Assembly (NCBI GenBank): GCA_013214365.1 | Contig: JABSPI010000228.1 | Location: 2,357-10,671 of the forward strand | Direction of reading: 5' to 3' | DNA from: Erythrobacter sp. | Lineage (GTDB): Bacteria; Pseudomonadota; Alphaproteobacteria; Sphingomonadales; Sphingomonadaceae | DNA length: 8,315 nucleotides | Part shown: one piece after another, positions 1 to 6,799 of the stretch | Layout: each line of letters opens with the position of its first letter | Position numbering within the stretch: the first letter of the stretch is position 1 | The notes under the pieces: model-generated | What the model was told of the DNA's origin: nothing | What the model saw: only the letters and a program-made list of their open reading frames with translations | Database searches by the model: none | Translations under genes and position numbers: made by a program

Positions 1-2
1 GC

Positions 3-98
3 CTTGGTCTTGCGGCGATCCTGTTGCCGGCTGCGGCCATCCAATTGTCCAACGCTTCGCTTTCAAATCGACCACTGTCGCAGGGAGATCATGCATGA
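3..98 (+). CDS. C-terminal end of an upstream membrane protein gene (partial)
   Basis: Only the last 31 codons are in the window, ending at a TGA at 96-98. The reading begins with a hydrophobic stretch (LGLAAILLPAAAIQL) followed by a short polar tail, which fits the last membrane helix and cytoplasmic end of a polytopic inner-membrane protein. The stop overlaps the ATG of the following glycosyltransferase as ATGA (95-98), the usual sign of translational coupling, so this gene almost certainly belongs to the same operon. In this context a repeat-unit flippase (Wzx), a polymerase or an acyltransferase would fit, but nothing visible separates them. The call as a real coding frame rests on the overlap and the hydrophobicity; the product is not recognised. 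Confidence 0.55.
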   Translation, partial: LGLAAILLPAAAIQLSNASLSNRPLSQGDHA

Positions 99-1023
99 AT
101 GAACCTTTTTTCTCGGTCGTCGTCGCGGCTTACAACGCGCAAGATACAATCCGGTCATCGGTAGAAAGTGCGCTGGCCCAGAGCGATGATGACCTTGAGC
201 TGATCATTATCGATGATGGGTCAACCGACCAGACGCTCAAAATTGCTATCCAGCTCAGCTGCGAAGACAGCCGGGTGCATGTCGTCTCCCAGCCCAATAG
301 CGGGCCGGCAAGTGCCCGCAATCATGGCGCTCGCATCGCCAAAGGCAAATTCGTTGCCTTTCTCGATGCGGACGATGCCTGGCACTGTGAAAAGCTGACC
401 AAACATTGGGCGATACATGATGGGGATGCGGGGCTCGATGCGAGCTTTGCCAAGGTGCATTTTTGTCCTGAAAACAATGGCGAAATGGTGCCTGGCCGGA
501 CCTTCTCACAAATTCCCGTCGGCAATATCGAAATGGCCGATATCCTGGTTGAGAACACGATCTGCACAACTTCGAATTTTGTTGTGAAGCGAGACAATTC
601 CAGTCATTGGGCGGGTTCAAAGAAGACATGCGCTTTGCCGAGGACCAGGAGTTTTTCGCGCGGCTGGTGGGGGGTGGCGGCAAGATCCGCGGGATCGACG
701 AGCCGCTGGTTCAATACCGGATGAGCGAAGATGGTCTGTCATGCGATTTTGATGCAATGCTCAGTGGCTGGCTGTCCTTTGCCAGCGATTGGCTTTCTGG
801 CGTCGAGCTGGCGCAGGCCGAGGCGATCTATTGCCGGTATCTGACGCGCCGTGCGCTGCGTTCAGGCGCGCGGATCGCCGTGGCGCGTGCCTTTGCCCGG
901 CGCGGGCTCAGTGTCGACCGCGCCAGTTTTCTCGATGGTGGCATGCGCAGCGCTTTGACCCTTGGAGGGGTCATTGTGGGCGCGGCCATGCCTGCGTCGC
1001 TGCGTCGAACGGTGTTTGCCTGA
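95..1023 (+). pseudogene. Family 2 glycosyltransferase, broken by a one-base deletion
   Basis: A GT-A fold inverting glycosyltransferase that would transfer a sugar from a nucleotide-sugar to a growing glycan on the cytoplasmic side of the membrane. The N-terminal frame shows the family start (FSVVVAAYN, residues 6-14), the nucleotide-binding IDDGSTD (39-45) and the DxD metal site in LDADDAW (90-96). At codon 168 (596-598) the frame is lost: 95-724 continues with a 41-residue nonsense tail. The expected continuation, GGFKEDMRFAEDQEFFARL with the catalytic ED motif, lies in another frame that stops at 1021-1023. Adding one T at 598-599 restores KRDNFQSLGGFKED and gives about 309 residues, a normal length. 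The start is favoured by a GGGAG at 83-87 and by the ATGA overlap with the gene before. As read, the product lacks the acceptor/catalytic half and should be inactive. A sequencing error is the alternative. Confidence 0.88.
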
Positions 1024-1038
1024 TGATGTATCGGTAAC

Positions 1039-1044
1039 AAGGAG
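1039..1044 (+). promoter_or_regulatory. Ribosome binding site of the second glycosyltransferase
   Basis: AAGGAG lies 7 bases before the ATG at 1052. It decides the start: the same frame is open back to an ATG at 962, but that would overlap the previous gene and put about 30 unrelated residues before the conserved GT2 start (KISVVMPIYN). Confidence 0.8.
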
Positions 1045-1051
1045 AGACCCC

Positions 1052-2038
1052 ATGAGAACCGCCAAGATTTCTGTCGTAATGCCGATTTATAATGTCGAGG
1101 CATTTGTGGCTGAAGCTGTGCAATCGGTTCTCAACCAGAGTTTTGCGGATTTTGAGCTGATCTGTGTTGATGATGGTGGGACTGATCGGTCGATGGAGAT
1201 TGTGCGCAATTTCGATGATGACCGAATTCGCATCGTAAGTCAGGCCAATCGCGGGCTGGCCGGGGCGCGCAATACCGGGATTGCCAATGCCAGAGGCGAT
1301 TTCATCGCACTGCTCGACGGCGATGACGTGTGGCACCGAGACAAGTTGCAGCTCCATTATATTCATCTGGCTGCAAACCCTGAAATCGGGGTCAGCTATG
1401 CCGGGTCGCGCTTGATTGACCGCGACGGTCAAGTGCTCTCGATTGCGATGCGGCCCCGATTGGGCAAGGTCAGCCAGCGTGACATTTTGTGCCGCAATCC
1501 GATTGGCAATGGAAGTGTTCCGGTTTTACGCAAAACCGCCCTCGATCATGGCCGCTTCATGCATCCCCGACAGCTTGGGCGGGCCTGTTGGTTTGATGAA
1601 GAGTTTCGCCAGTCCGAGGATATCGAATTGTGGACCCGGCTCGCAGTGAAGCACGGCGTGCTGTTTGCTGGCATAGAAGGCCTCCTCACCGATTATCGGA
1701 TCATGCCGGGCGCTTTGGCTGCCAATGTGGTGAAGCAATATCTGAGCTGGACCAAAATGCTGCGCAAATTGCGCACATATGCCCCCGATGTGGTCGCGCA
1801 ATATGGCGATACGGCGCATGCATACCAATTGCGATATCTCGCGCGCAGATCACTGCAATTGGGCAATTTTGAGCTCGCCCGCAGTTTCTTCCAAAAAGCG
1901 ATCGGCCTGCAGCCTCGGATCATTTCCGAAGAACCGCGCAAAACCGCGGTGACAGGGGCGGCCATTTTGGTTGCCTCGGTGTTGGGCAAAGAACGCTTCA
2001 CCGCGCTGGTGCGCCCTTATCTGAGGAATGCGGCATGA
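1052..2038 (+). CDS. Family 2 glycosyltransferase with TPR-like C-terminus
   Basis: An intact 328-residue GT-A glycosyltransferase, probably adding a sugar to the lipid-linked EPS repeat unit on the cytoplasmic face. Seen: the N-terminal beta strand ISVVMPIYN (6-14), VDDGGTD (39-45), the metal-binding DxD in LDGDDVWH (88-95) and a late ED pair in RQSEDIELW (186-194) in the catalytic-base position. The last ~70 residues contain YLARRSLQLGNFELARSFF, which resembles one tetratricopeptide unit and could be a docking helix pair. It is a tandem relative of the broken gene before it: same motif order, moderate similarity, so probably the next sugar in the same repeat unit. The acceptor and donor cannot be read from sequence. 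It has its own strong ribosome binding site, and its stop overlaps the next start as ATGA (2035-2038). The C-terminal TPR reading is tentative. Confidence 0.93.
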   Translation: MRTAKISVVMPIYNVEAFVAEAVQSVLNQSFADFELICVDDGGTDRSMEIVRNFDDDRIRIVSQANRGLAGARNTGIANARGDFIALLDGDDVWHRDKLQLHYIHLAANPEIGVSYAGSRLIDRDGQVLSIAMRPRLGKVSQRDILCRNPIGNGSVPVLRKTALDHGRFMHPRQLGRACWFDEEFRQSEDIELWTRLAVKHGVLFAGIEGLLTDYRIMPGALAANVVKQYLSWTKMLRKLRTYAPDVVAQYGDTAHAYQLRYLARRSLQLGNFELARSFFQKAIGLQPRIISEEPRKTAVTGAAILVASVLGKERFTALVRPYLRNAA

Positions 2039-3081
2039 TCGATATCGTGCACCTTCTTGATGATTTTGCGATGGGCGGGGTGACCCGCGCGCTGACACTG
2101 TTCGATGAGCCAGCGATCACGCGTCTGGCGCGTTCAAGAGTAAGCCCGATCCAACCCAGTGTTCGTTTGGCGCCCAAAATCGATGCCGAGATTATCGTCG
2201 ATCACATCGCCATTTCGTGGTCGCGCCTGTCATTTCTGGCAAGCTTGCGAGCACGCAATCGGAAGGCGCGGATTTTTCATGTGGAGCACAGTTACACTCG
2301 CGGTTTCGAAGGGCATGAGGTGACCTCGAGGGCGCGCTTCCGCATTATGATCCGGATCGCAGCGCGTATGTTTGACAAGATAATCTGTGTTTCGGATGCG
2401 CAGCGGGCATGGTTTGAAAATGAGGTTGGAATTGCCCCTGAGAGGCTCGATGTAATCCATCCGTGGACCGACCGTATCGATCTGTTCAACCTGCCCCCTA
2501 ATGAGAAGCGAGGTCACCGGCCGCTCCATCTGCTGGCCTATGGCCGGTACGCAAAGGTCAAGAATTTTGCCGAATTGGTGGTGGCGATGCGATCATTTCG
2601 TCCATCGCAGGTGCGGCTCACGCTTTTTGGTGATGGGCCACAGCGTGATCTTCTCACCGCATTGGCGACTGATTTACCGCATGTGGATGTGCTGGGGCCG
2701 CTTGATGATCCGTCGGTGCTGCTGGAATTGTGCGATGCGGTGATCGTTCCCTCTCGTTATGAATCCTTCGGGCTGGTCGCCACAGAGGCCCGGATGGCGG
2801 CCCGGGCGCTGATTGCTGCTGACGTTGATGGTCTGCCCGAGCAGGCGCGCGAAGGCGGGCATATTGCCCCATTGGGCGATGCGCAGGAAATCGCAGAGGC
2901 AATCTCCTGGGCCCTCGATACAAATCTTGCACAGATGGGGGTTGCAGGCCGCCGCTCGGTCAAGGGGCATCATACCCGCATTCTTCACCAATGGACCCAA
3001 TTGATCCGCGAAACCGAAGGCGCGGTCCCTGATACATTTTCTCCTAAGCGCAAATTTGCGGTTGGAGGTGCAGTGACCTGA
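2035..3081 (+). CDS. Family 4 (GT-B) glycosyltransferase
   Basis: An intact 348-residue retaining glycosyltransferase of the GT4 group, expected to work on the same glycan repeat unit as the two upstream GT2 proteins. Seen: the N-terminal glycine loop MGG (13-15) that contacts acceptor and phosphate; the mid-chain GRYAKVKN (170-177), whose Arg/Lys pair binds the donor diphosphate; and the GT4 hallmark EX7E at E243 and E251 in ESFGLVATE, followed by an Ala-rich helix and DGLPE. Both Rossmann halves are present and the length is slightly short of a typical 360-400 residues, with no sign of damage. GAGGAA at 2023-2028 is well placed before the ATG, which overlaps the previous stop. It is the last gene of the plus-strand operon; two hairpins follow. 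Sugar specificity is unknown. Confidence 0.93.
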   Translation: MIDIVHLLDDFAMGGVTRALTLFDEPAITRLARSRVSPIQPSVRLAPKIDAEIIVDHIAISWSRLSFLASLRARNRKARIFHVEHSYTRGFEGHEVTSRARFRIMIRIAARMFDKIICVSDAQRAWFENEVGIAPERLDVIHPWTDRIDLFNLPPNEKRGHRPLHLLAYGRYAKVKNFAELVVAMRSFRPSQVRLTLFGDGPQRDLLTALATDLPHVDVLGPLDDPSVLLELCDAVIVPSRYESFGLVATEARMAARALIAADVDGLPEQAREGGHIAPLGDAQEIAEAISWALDTNLAQMGVAGRRSVKGHHTRILHQWTQLIRETEGAVPDTFSPKRKFAVGGAVT

Positions 3082-3114
3082 CACACCGAACCCCATGGTC
3101 AGGTTCCTGTTTGG

Positions 3115-3153
3115 GCTGCCGGTCCGTTTTCTGCGACCCTTCGGACCGGCAGC
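3115..3153 (+). terminator. GC-rich hairpin after the glycosyltransferase operon
   Basis: A perfect 12-base inverted repeat (GCTGCCGGTCCG at 3115-3126 and its complement at 3142-3153) with a 15-base loop. The nearest T run (3165-3169) is 11 bases beyond the stem, so it is not a textbook intrinsic terminator. It may slow polymerase, protect the 3' end of the transcript or act as a backup to the stronger terminator just downstream. Confidence 0.45.
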
Positions 3154-3207
3154 TCATATCAAAATTTTTGAGTGCACCATTTTAAGAAATATGAGGCACC
3201 AAACTAG

Positions 3208-3250
3208 GCCGTCGACCCCCAGTCCCCCGTTGGGTCGACGGCTATTTTTT
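3208..3250 (+). terminator. Intrinsic terminator between convergent operons
   Basis: A perfect 11-base inverted repeat (GCCGTCGACCC at 3208-3218 paired with 3232-3242) around a 13-base loop, followed after two bases by TTTTTT at 3245-3250. This is a canonical rho-independent terminator for plus-strand transcription. The minus-strand operon ends at 3276 and would transcribe into the same stem, but on that strand the stem is followed by only a weak T stretch, so termination there is less certain. Confidence 0.85.
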
Positions 3251-3275
3251 CGCATTTTTCAGGGGTGTGCCGGGC

Positions 3276-4137
3276 TTAGCCGCTGATCGCGGCCCGTTCG
3301 CATATTGGCCTGAAAGCGATGCCGATCATGATCAGCGCCGGCCAATAGAGGTAGGCAAGCATCTCCAAATTCTCCGACATAGAATACAGGAACAGACCAA
3401 ACCATTGGCGCAACCACAACCAAGGCAACATAGGCCACCCGCGATTGCGACAGGATAGCAAGCGCGACACCGGCAGTGATGCCGATGGTTTTCCAGAACA
3501 GATTTCGCTCTTTCGCCGCGAGGTAGACGTAGATCACACCCATCATGCCTGCGGCGGGTGACCAGGGGGCGAAGAATTGCCATCGCACCCGGCCAATGCC
3601 CGGTTCAATCGTGAACAGCTGTGCCGCGAAATATTCGGTGCCCGCTCCGCCAACTATCTTGAGCGGGGAAACCCACAAACGCTCAGGCAGGCCCAGCGAA
3701 GGCGCAAACAAGAATATCGGCAGCAGGATCAAGGTCACCAGACCAAGGCGGCACACCGCGCGGTAAATGACTTCGGGGCGCACCGCCAACATTGCCCCGG
3801 CCAGCGGAAATAAGGCGATCAAAGCCCAACCTTTGGCCCAGCCAATGCTCGATTTGAGCGTTTTGGCCGGTCCAAGGTCGAAGTTGAAATGGCCAATCCA
3901 CAAAATGATCAGCATGACCGCCATTGATCCCAGCCACACCAGAACCGGACGCGGAGTGATCGTGATATCCGACCGACCCAGATAAAGCGATGTCGCAACC
4001 ATCGCGGCCAGCACCCAGCCTAAGACCGGACCAGCAATATACAGCCCCCCAACCAGCCAGAGCAGCCAGGTCCACTCGATCGTGCGAACAATCAGGCGTT
4101 CTGCGACAGTTTGCGGATGATGGGCTGGCGTAGCCAT
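3276..4137 (-). pseudogene. O-antigen ligase/polymerase-like EPS membrane protein, frame-broken and shortened
   Basis: A polytopic inner-membrane protein of the O-antigen ligase/Wzy superfamily that would join or polymerise glycan units in the periplasm. From 4137 the frame encodes about seven hydrophobic segments, ending in SQSRVAYVALVVVAPMVW, the typical region before the large periplasmic loop. Near 3405-3393 this frame becomes polar and nonsensical (LLAGADHDRHRFQANMRTG, stop at 3259). The frame one base over gives SMSENLEMLAYLYWPALIM, a convincing last helix, and stops at 3276-3278. Even spliced, the product is only about 286 residues, well short of the 400 or more usual for the family. 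The catalytic periplasmic loop seems absent, so I infer an internal deletion with frame change rather than a simple frameshift. The 5' end overlaps the previous gene by 46 bases and has no Shine-Dalgarno (CTCCTCCT precedes the ATG), so the start is uncertain. Confidence 0.72.
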
Positions 4138-5327
4138 AGGAGGAGAAATCCGATTGCGACAAAGATCGAGGCCATCAACGCGGCCAATATGACCAACAGC
4201 GCAGATGGCCCCGCGGTGGAGCTTGGCAAAGAGGGGGCCTCTAGCGTTTGAACGAGGGGGTAGGAGGCAAATGGGTCTGATTTGTTGGTGTCGAGCTGCG
4301 CCAGAGCGGAGGAAAACACCGCCTCGGCCACGCGCAAATCGCGCAGCAAATCTGCCAGACGCGCAGCCTGTGCGACCTGTTCGTCTGTATCGGCGGATTG
4401 CTGGGCGATTTGCCGGCGCAGTTCGACCAGAGCCGAACCATTGCCCGAGGCATCGCTGTCGCGTTGGGACAGGCTGGAGAAGAGGTTTTCGCGTGCCGCA
4501 GTGACCGACAGCTCGGCAAAGGCGAGGATTGCGCTTTCATTGAGATCGGTCAGCTCTACACCGCGGCGCGCAAGATCGGCGCGCAAGGATGCCTTTTCGG
4601 CTGCCAATTCCTCGACCGCGCCATGGGCATTGCCCAGAGTGCCCGAACGCTCGCTATGCTCGCCGGCCGCTTTGGCATAACGGCTGAGCAATTCCTGAAA
4701 TTCAGGGTCAGCCTTCAGCTGCATCGCCCGCCGGGCCTCGGGTAAGGTGATGTCGAGTGTTTGCGCAAGGCGATTGGCCGCCGCGCTGGTTTCGGCCACG
4801 CGCACACGGCGGTCGTGCTCGCTCGCCTTGAGCTGGTCTAGCGCGCCTGCGGCTGCATCCGGCGTTGCGGCGGACACGCGCACCTCAATCAGATTGGTTT
4901 GATCGATCAGCTTGATATAGGGCGCGGGAAATGCTCCCGCTTCATCGCCGGTCCTCTCGGCGGCATTGTTAAGCACGAGGTCGGACATCAACAGCCGTTT
5001 GTAATTCTCGGTCGGGCTGAGCGACGGAGAAGAGAACGCCGATGCGGTGTTGGTTGATGCCTGACCGATCGTCTCAAGGTTCATGCTTGCACCAACCCCC
5101 GTTCCCGGCAGGATCAGGGTCATCCGGCTGTCATAGCGGTCGGGAGAAAACAGGATGAATGCAAAAGCGCAGATCCAGATCAGCGCAAGTGGACCGGCCA
5201 TCGCGGTAAGATAGCGGCGGTAGCGGCCCACCGAGGGCAAGCCATCACGGATCAGGACCCAGAAGGCCTGCAGCTTGCGCGGCGGTTTGGGCGTGGCCGC
5301 CTCAAAGTCCTGATAGGCTGGGATCAC
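4092..5327 (-). CDS. Polysaccharide chain-length/co-polymerase protein (Wzz/Wzc/GumC type, no kinase)
   Basis: An inner-membrane polysaccharide co-polymerase of 411 residues, which would set glycan chain length and link the polymerase to the outer-membrane export channel. Seen: a cytoplasmic N-terminus, a first membrane helix at about 42-60 (AMAGPLALIWICAFAFILF), a long periplasmic domain rich in Ala, Glu, Arg and Leu with coiled-coil character (about 150-350), a Pro-containing segment (LEAPSLPSSTAGP), and a second helix at about 376-399. It ends 12 residues later, so there is no Walker-type tyrosine kinase domain: Wzz/GumC architecture rather than full Wzc. It starts with GTG, overlapping the TGA of the export lipoprotein gene as GTGA (5324-5327), which implies translational coupling. 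Because the upstream gene has a premature stop, expression of this coupled gene may also be reduced by polarity. The gene itself appears intact. Confidence 0.87.
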   Translation of the reverse strand: MIPAYQDFEAATPKPPRKLQAFWVLIRDGLPSVGRYRRYLTAMAGPLALIWICAFAFILFSPDRYDSRMTLILPGTGVGASMNLETIGQASTNTASAFSSPSLSPTENYKRLLMSDLVLNNAAERTGDEAGAFPAPYIKLIDQTNLIEVRVSAATPDAAAGALDQLKASEHDRRVRVAETSAAANRLAQTLDITLPEARRAMQLKADPEFQELLSRYAKAAGEHSERSGTLGNAHGAVEELAAEKASLRADLARRGVELTDLNESAILAFAELSVTAARENLFSSLSQRDSDASGNGSALVELRRQIAQQSADTDEQVAQAARLADLLRDLRVAEAVFSSALAQLDTNKSDPFASYPLVQTLEAPSLPSSTAGPSALLVILAALMASIFVAIGFLLLWLRQPIIRKLSQNA

Positions 5328-6571
5328 AAGGCATCATCCAGCAAGATCACCGGAGTGACCGAGTTTACCATGTCGCCCATCAATCCGATGACATCGCGGA
5401 AATTGGTCCAGCGGCTGTCGTAACAGACGATGGAATCGTTGGGCATCAAGAACGGATTGAGCGCATCGCGGTTGGCATCGCGCAAAAGCTGTTCGATATT
5501 GCGTTCGATCACAATGCTTTGCCCATTGATCGGATTGCGCGAGAACAGAACGGCACGCCGGTTGGCAGTGGTGTAGCTGCCGCCAACGCAATTGGCGCTG
5601 ACCAGACCTTCGAGCAGCCGCGTGCCATAAGGCAGCGAGGTCGATTTTTCGCCAATCGCGGCGCCTGAATTGTTGTTCGCGCTTTGGGTGAGATTGGACA
5701 TGAACACCCGCATGCCGGGAAAAGTCAGACGCGATGGCCGGACCAATTCGGGGTCAAAGCATGTGCGGCTTGGCACAATCACCCGGTCACCCGACGACAC
5801 GGCAACATCGCGGCTGGCCCAACCATGGATGAAGCCGGAGAGGTCAAATTCGGCATATTGGCGATCACGGATCAGATATATGCGTTGGATGTCGGCATCC
5901 GGGCGCACGCCGCCTGCGGCACGGATCGCACCGGCCAGCGTGCGCGAGGTATTGTCGTCCCCGCTGACAGGGCCTTCGCGCAGGCCAATGCGGCTCTCAG
6001 CGGTCCGATCGCCAGCGCGCACCGCGCCGGGGAAGAACACCGCCCCTCCCACGGCCACCGCGGCGCCGCTCGATTCAATCAATGCAACCCGCACGGCATT
6101 GCGCAGCGGACGCACCAGGCCTGCACCGATCAATTGGGTGCGCAAGCGCTGGGTCAATTGTGCAATTGAGGTGCCCGCTGCATCGACCGGTGGCATTCCG
6201 CGGATCGCGAGCGATCCATCGCTGTCGATGACATAGGTACCGGTGAGGCGGTCAGGATCGCCAAGCACTGTGATCTCCAGCCTGTCGCCGGATGCCAATG
6301 GGGCGGTGCGGTCGAGGAAGGAGGCGGGGGCAACGCGCGTATATGTATCAAGCTCGCGTGGGACCTTCCAATCGCAGGTCGGCGCGCCGCGCGCGACGGG
6401 GGCCTGGGTGATCCAGTCGCCTTGGGGGTGGTTGCTGCCATTCTAGGCGACCTGGCCCGGGGCATAGACAGACGTGGTAAGGTTGGATGGAGCGGGCCCT
6501 GCGGTGCATCCCGCGATCAGAGCGGTGCCGCAAAGGGCGATCAGGATTTTCCTTATTTGCGAAATCGGCAT
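5324..6571 (-). pseudogene. Outer-membrane polysaccharide export lipoprotein (Wza/GumB type) interrupted by an amber codon
   Basis: Would form the periplasm-to-outer-membrane export channel for the glycan. The start at 6571 has AAGGAG 7 bases upstream and opens a clear lipoprotein signal (MPISQIRKILIALCGTALIAGC) with lipobox IAGC and acylated Cys22. After VYAPGQVA the frame meets TAG at 6443-6445 (codon 43), then continues open in the same frame to 5324. The downstream part includes SGDRLEITVLGDPDRLTGTYVIDSDGSL (read around 6295-6210) of the polysaccharide export domain, an SLBB-like VAVGGAVFFPGAVR region, and a conserved-looking C-terminus. Read through, it is 415 residues, a normal family length. 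As written, translation yields only a 42-residue lipopeptide; restarting inside would lose the signal. A C-to-T change of a CAG codon is the simplest origin. It is first in the export operon, so the stop could also be polar on the two coupled genes. Confidence 0.88.
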
Positions 6572-6578
6572 TGCAGGG

Positions 6579-6584
6579 CTCCTT
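6579..6584 (-). promoter_or_regulatory. Ribosome binding site of the export lipoprotein gene
   Basis: On the minus strand AAGGAG lies 7 bases before the ATG at 6571-6569. It selects this start, which begins exactly at a lipoprotein signal peptide, over an ATG further upstream in the same frame at 6667. Confidence 0.8.
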
Positions 6585-6609
6585 TTTAAGGACTTTCCCC
6601 TGCTTTGAA

Positions 6610-6624
6610 CCAAGGACCATGCCA
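6610..6624 (-). promoter_or_regulatory. Candidate sigma-54 promoter of the export operon (weak)
   Basis: On the minus strand the sequence reads TGGCATG-GTCC-TTGG. Compared with the sigma-54 consensus TGGCACG-N4-TTGC it has the invariant GG with correct spacing, but the -12 GC is GG. The predicted start would be near 6598, leaving about 27 bases of leader containing the ribosome binding site. This mirrors the geometry of the better promoter facing the other way. Because the -12 dinucleotide is imperfect, treat it as a candidate. Confidence 0.35.
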
Positions 6625-6674
6625 AACAGGTATTTCCCAGCCGATCTGCGGATTGCGAAGGCTGCAAATAATGA

Positions 6675-6688
6675 TTTTCGCAAAATGC
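6675..6688. repeat. Degenerate palindromic element A in the divergent control region
   Basis: TTTTCGCAAAATGC resembles the TTTTCGCATTATGC that starts at 6717, differing only in the central bases. It lies about 120 bases upstream of the predicted H-NOX start point and about 85 bases upstream of the candidate export-operon start. It may be a weaker copy of the same operator; similarity alone supports this. Confidence 0.35.
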
Positions 6689-6719
6689 CTATGGTGAAAT
6701 TGCAATTTGCAAAGGCTTT

Positions 6720-6732
6720 TCGCATTATGCGA
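6720..6732. promoter_or_regulatory. Palindromic operator/enhancer candidate (element B)
   Basis: TCGCAT-T-ATGCGA is a perfect inverted repeat of 6-base arms about a single central base. It sits about 75 bases upstream of the predicted H-NOX transcription start and about 128 upstream of the candidate divergent start, distances compatible with an upstream activator site for an NtrC-type protein. The 12 bases GCATTATGCGAG (6722-6733) recur exactly at 6788-6799. A binding site for the neighbouring response regulator is the natural guess but is inference. Confidence 0.5.
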
Positions 6733-6774
6733 GAGTTTCACGCCGGTTTGGCTGTATGCAAAGCGCGGCAATTT

Positions 6775-6790
6775 CGGCACGCACTTTGCA
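6775..6790 (+). promoter_or_regulatory. Sigma-54 promoter of the H-NOX/response regulator operon
   Basis: CGGCACG-CACT-TTGCA matches the sigma-54 consensus TGGCACG-N4-TTGCA at every defined position except the first base. The invariant GG (6776-6777) and GC (6788-6789) are separated by exactly 10 bases. The predicted start of transcription is near 6801, about 28 bases before the H-NOX ATG, leaving room for the GGAG at 6815-6818. The second gene of the operon encodes a sigma-54 activator, so autoregulation is likely. Confidence 0.78.
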
Positions 6791-6799
6791 TTATGCGAG
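6788..6799. repeat. Direct repeat copy C of the palindromic element, overlapping the -12 box
   Basis: GCATTATGCGAG repeats 6722-6733 exactly, 66 bases downstream. The full palindrome is imperfect here (TTGCAT-T-ATGCGA) because the left arm doubles as the TTGCA -12 element. A protein bound here would cover the sigma-54 promoter and start region, so this copy could serve repression while the upstream copy serves activation. Confidence 0.4.

Noticed and set aside
596..607. Programmed ribosomal frameshift in the first glycosyltransferase
   Set aside because: There is no slippery heptamer, no long homopolymer and no evident downstream structure at the junction. A simple deletion of one T explains the frames fully.
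962..1051. Earlier start for the second glycosyltransferase
   Set aside because: It overlaps the end of the previous gene and adds 30 residues unlike any GT2 start, and AAGGAG is positioned for 1052.
4205..4745. Plus-strand open frames across the chain-length gene
   Set aside because: They are Arg/Ala/Pro-rich, have no recognisable domain and lie antisense to a gene with clear membrane helices and operon overlaps.
5670..6236. Plus-strand open frames (161 and 188 residues) across the export lipoprotein gene
   Set aside because: Their composition is typical of antisense reading of a GC-rich gene, and the minus strand encodes the recognisable export domain.
6443..6445. Recoded amber codon (pyrrolysine or selenocysteine-like readthrough)
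   Set aside because: The codon is TAG right after a signal peptide, in a family where no special residue is known at that place. Nothing else in the window suggests recoding.
6749..6766. Another sigma-54-like string, TTTGGCTGTATGCAAAGC, upstream of H-NOX
   Set aside because: GG and GC are only 6 bases apart instead of 10, which is incompatible with sigma-54 binding.
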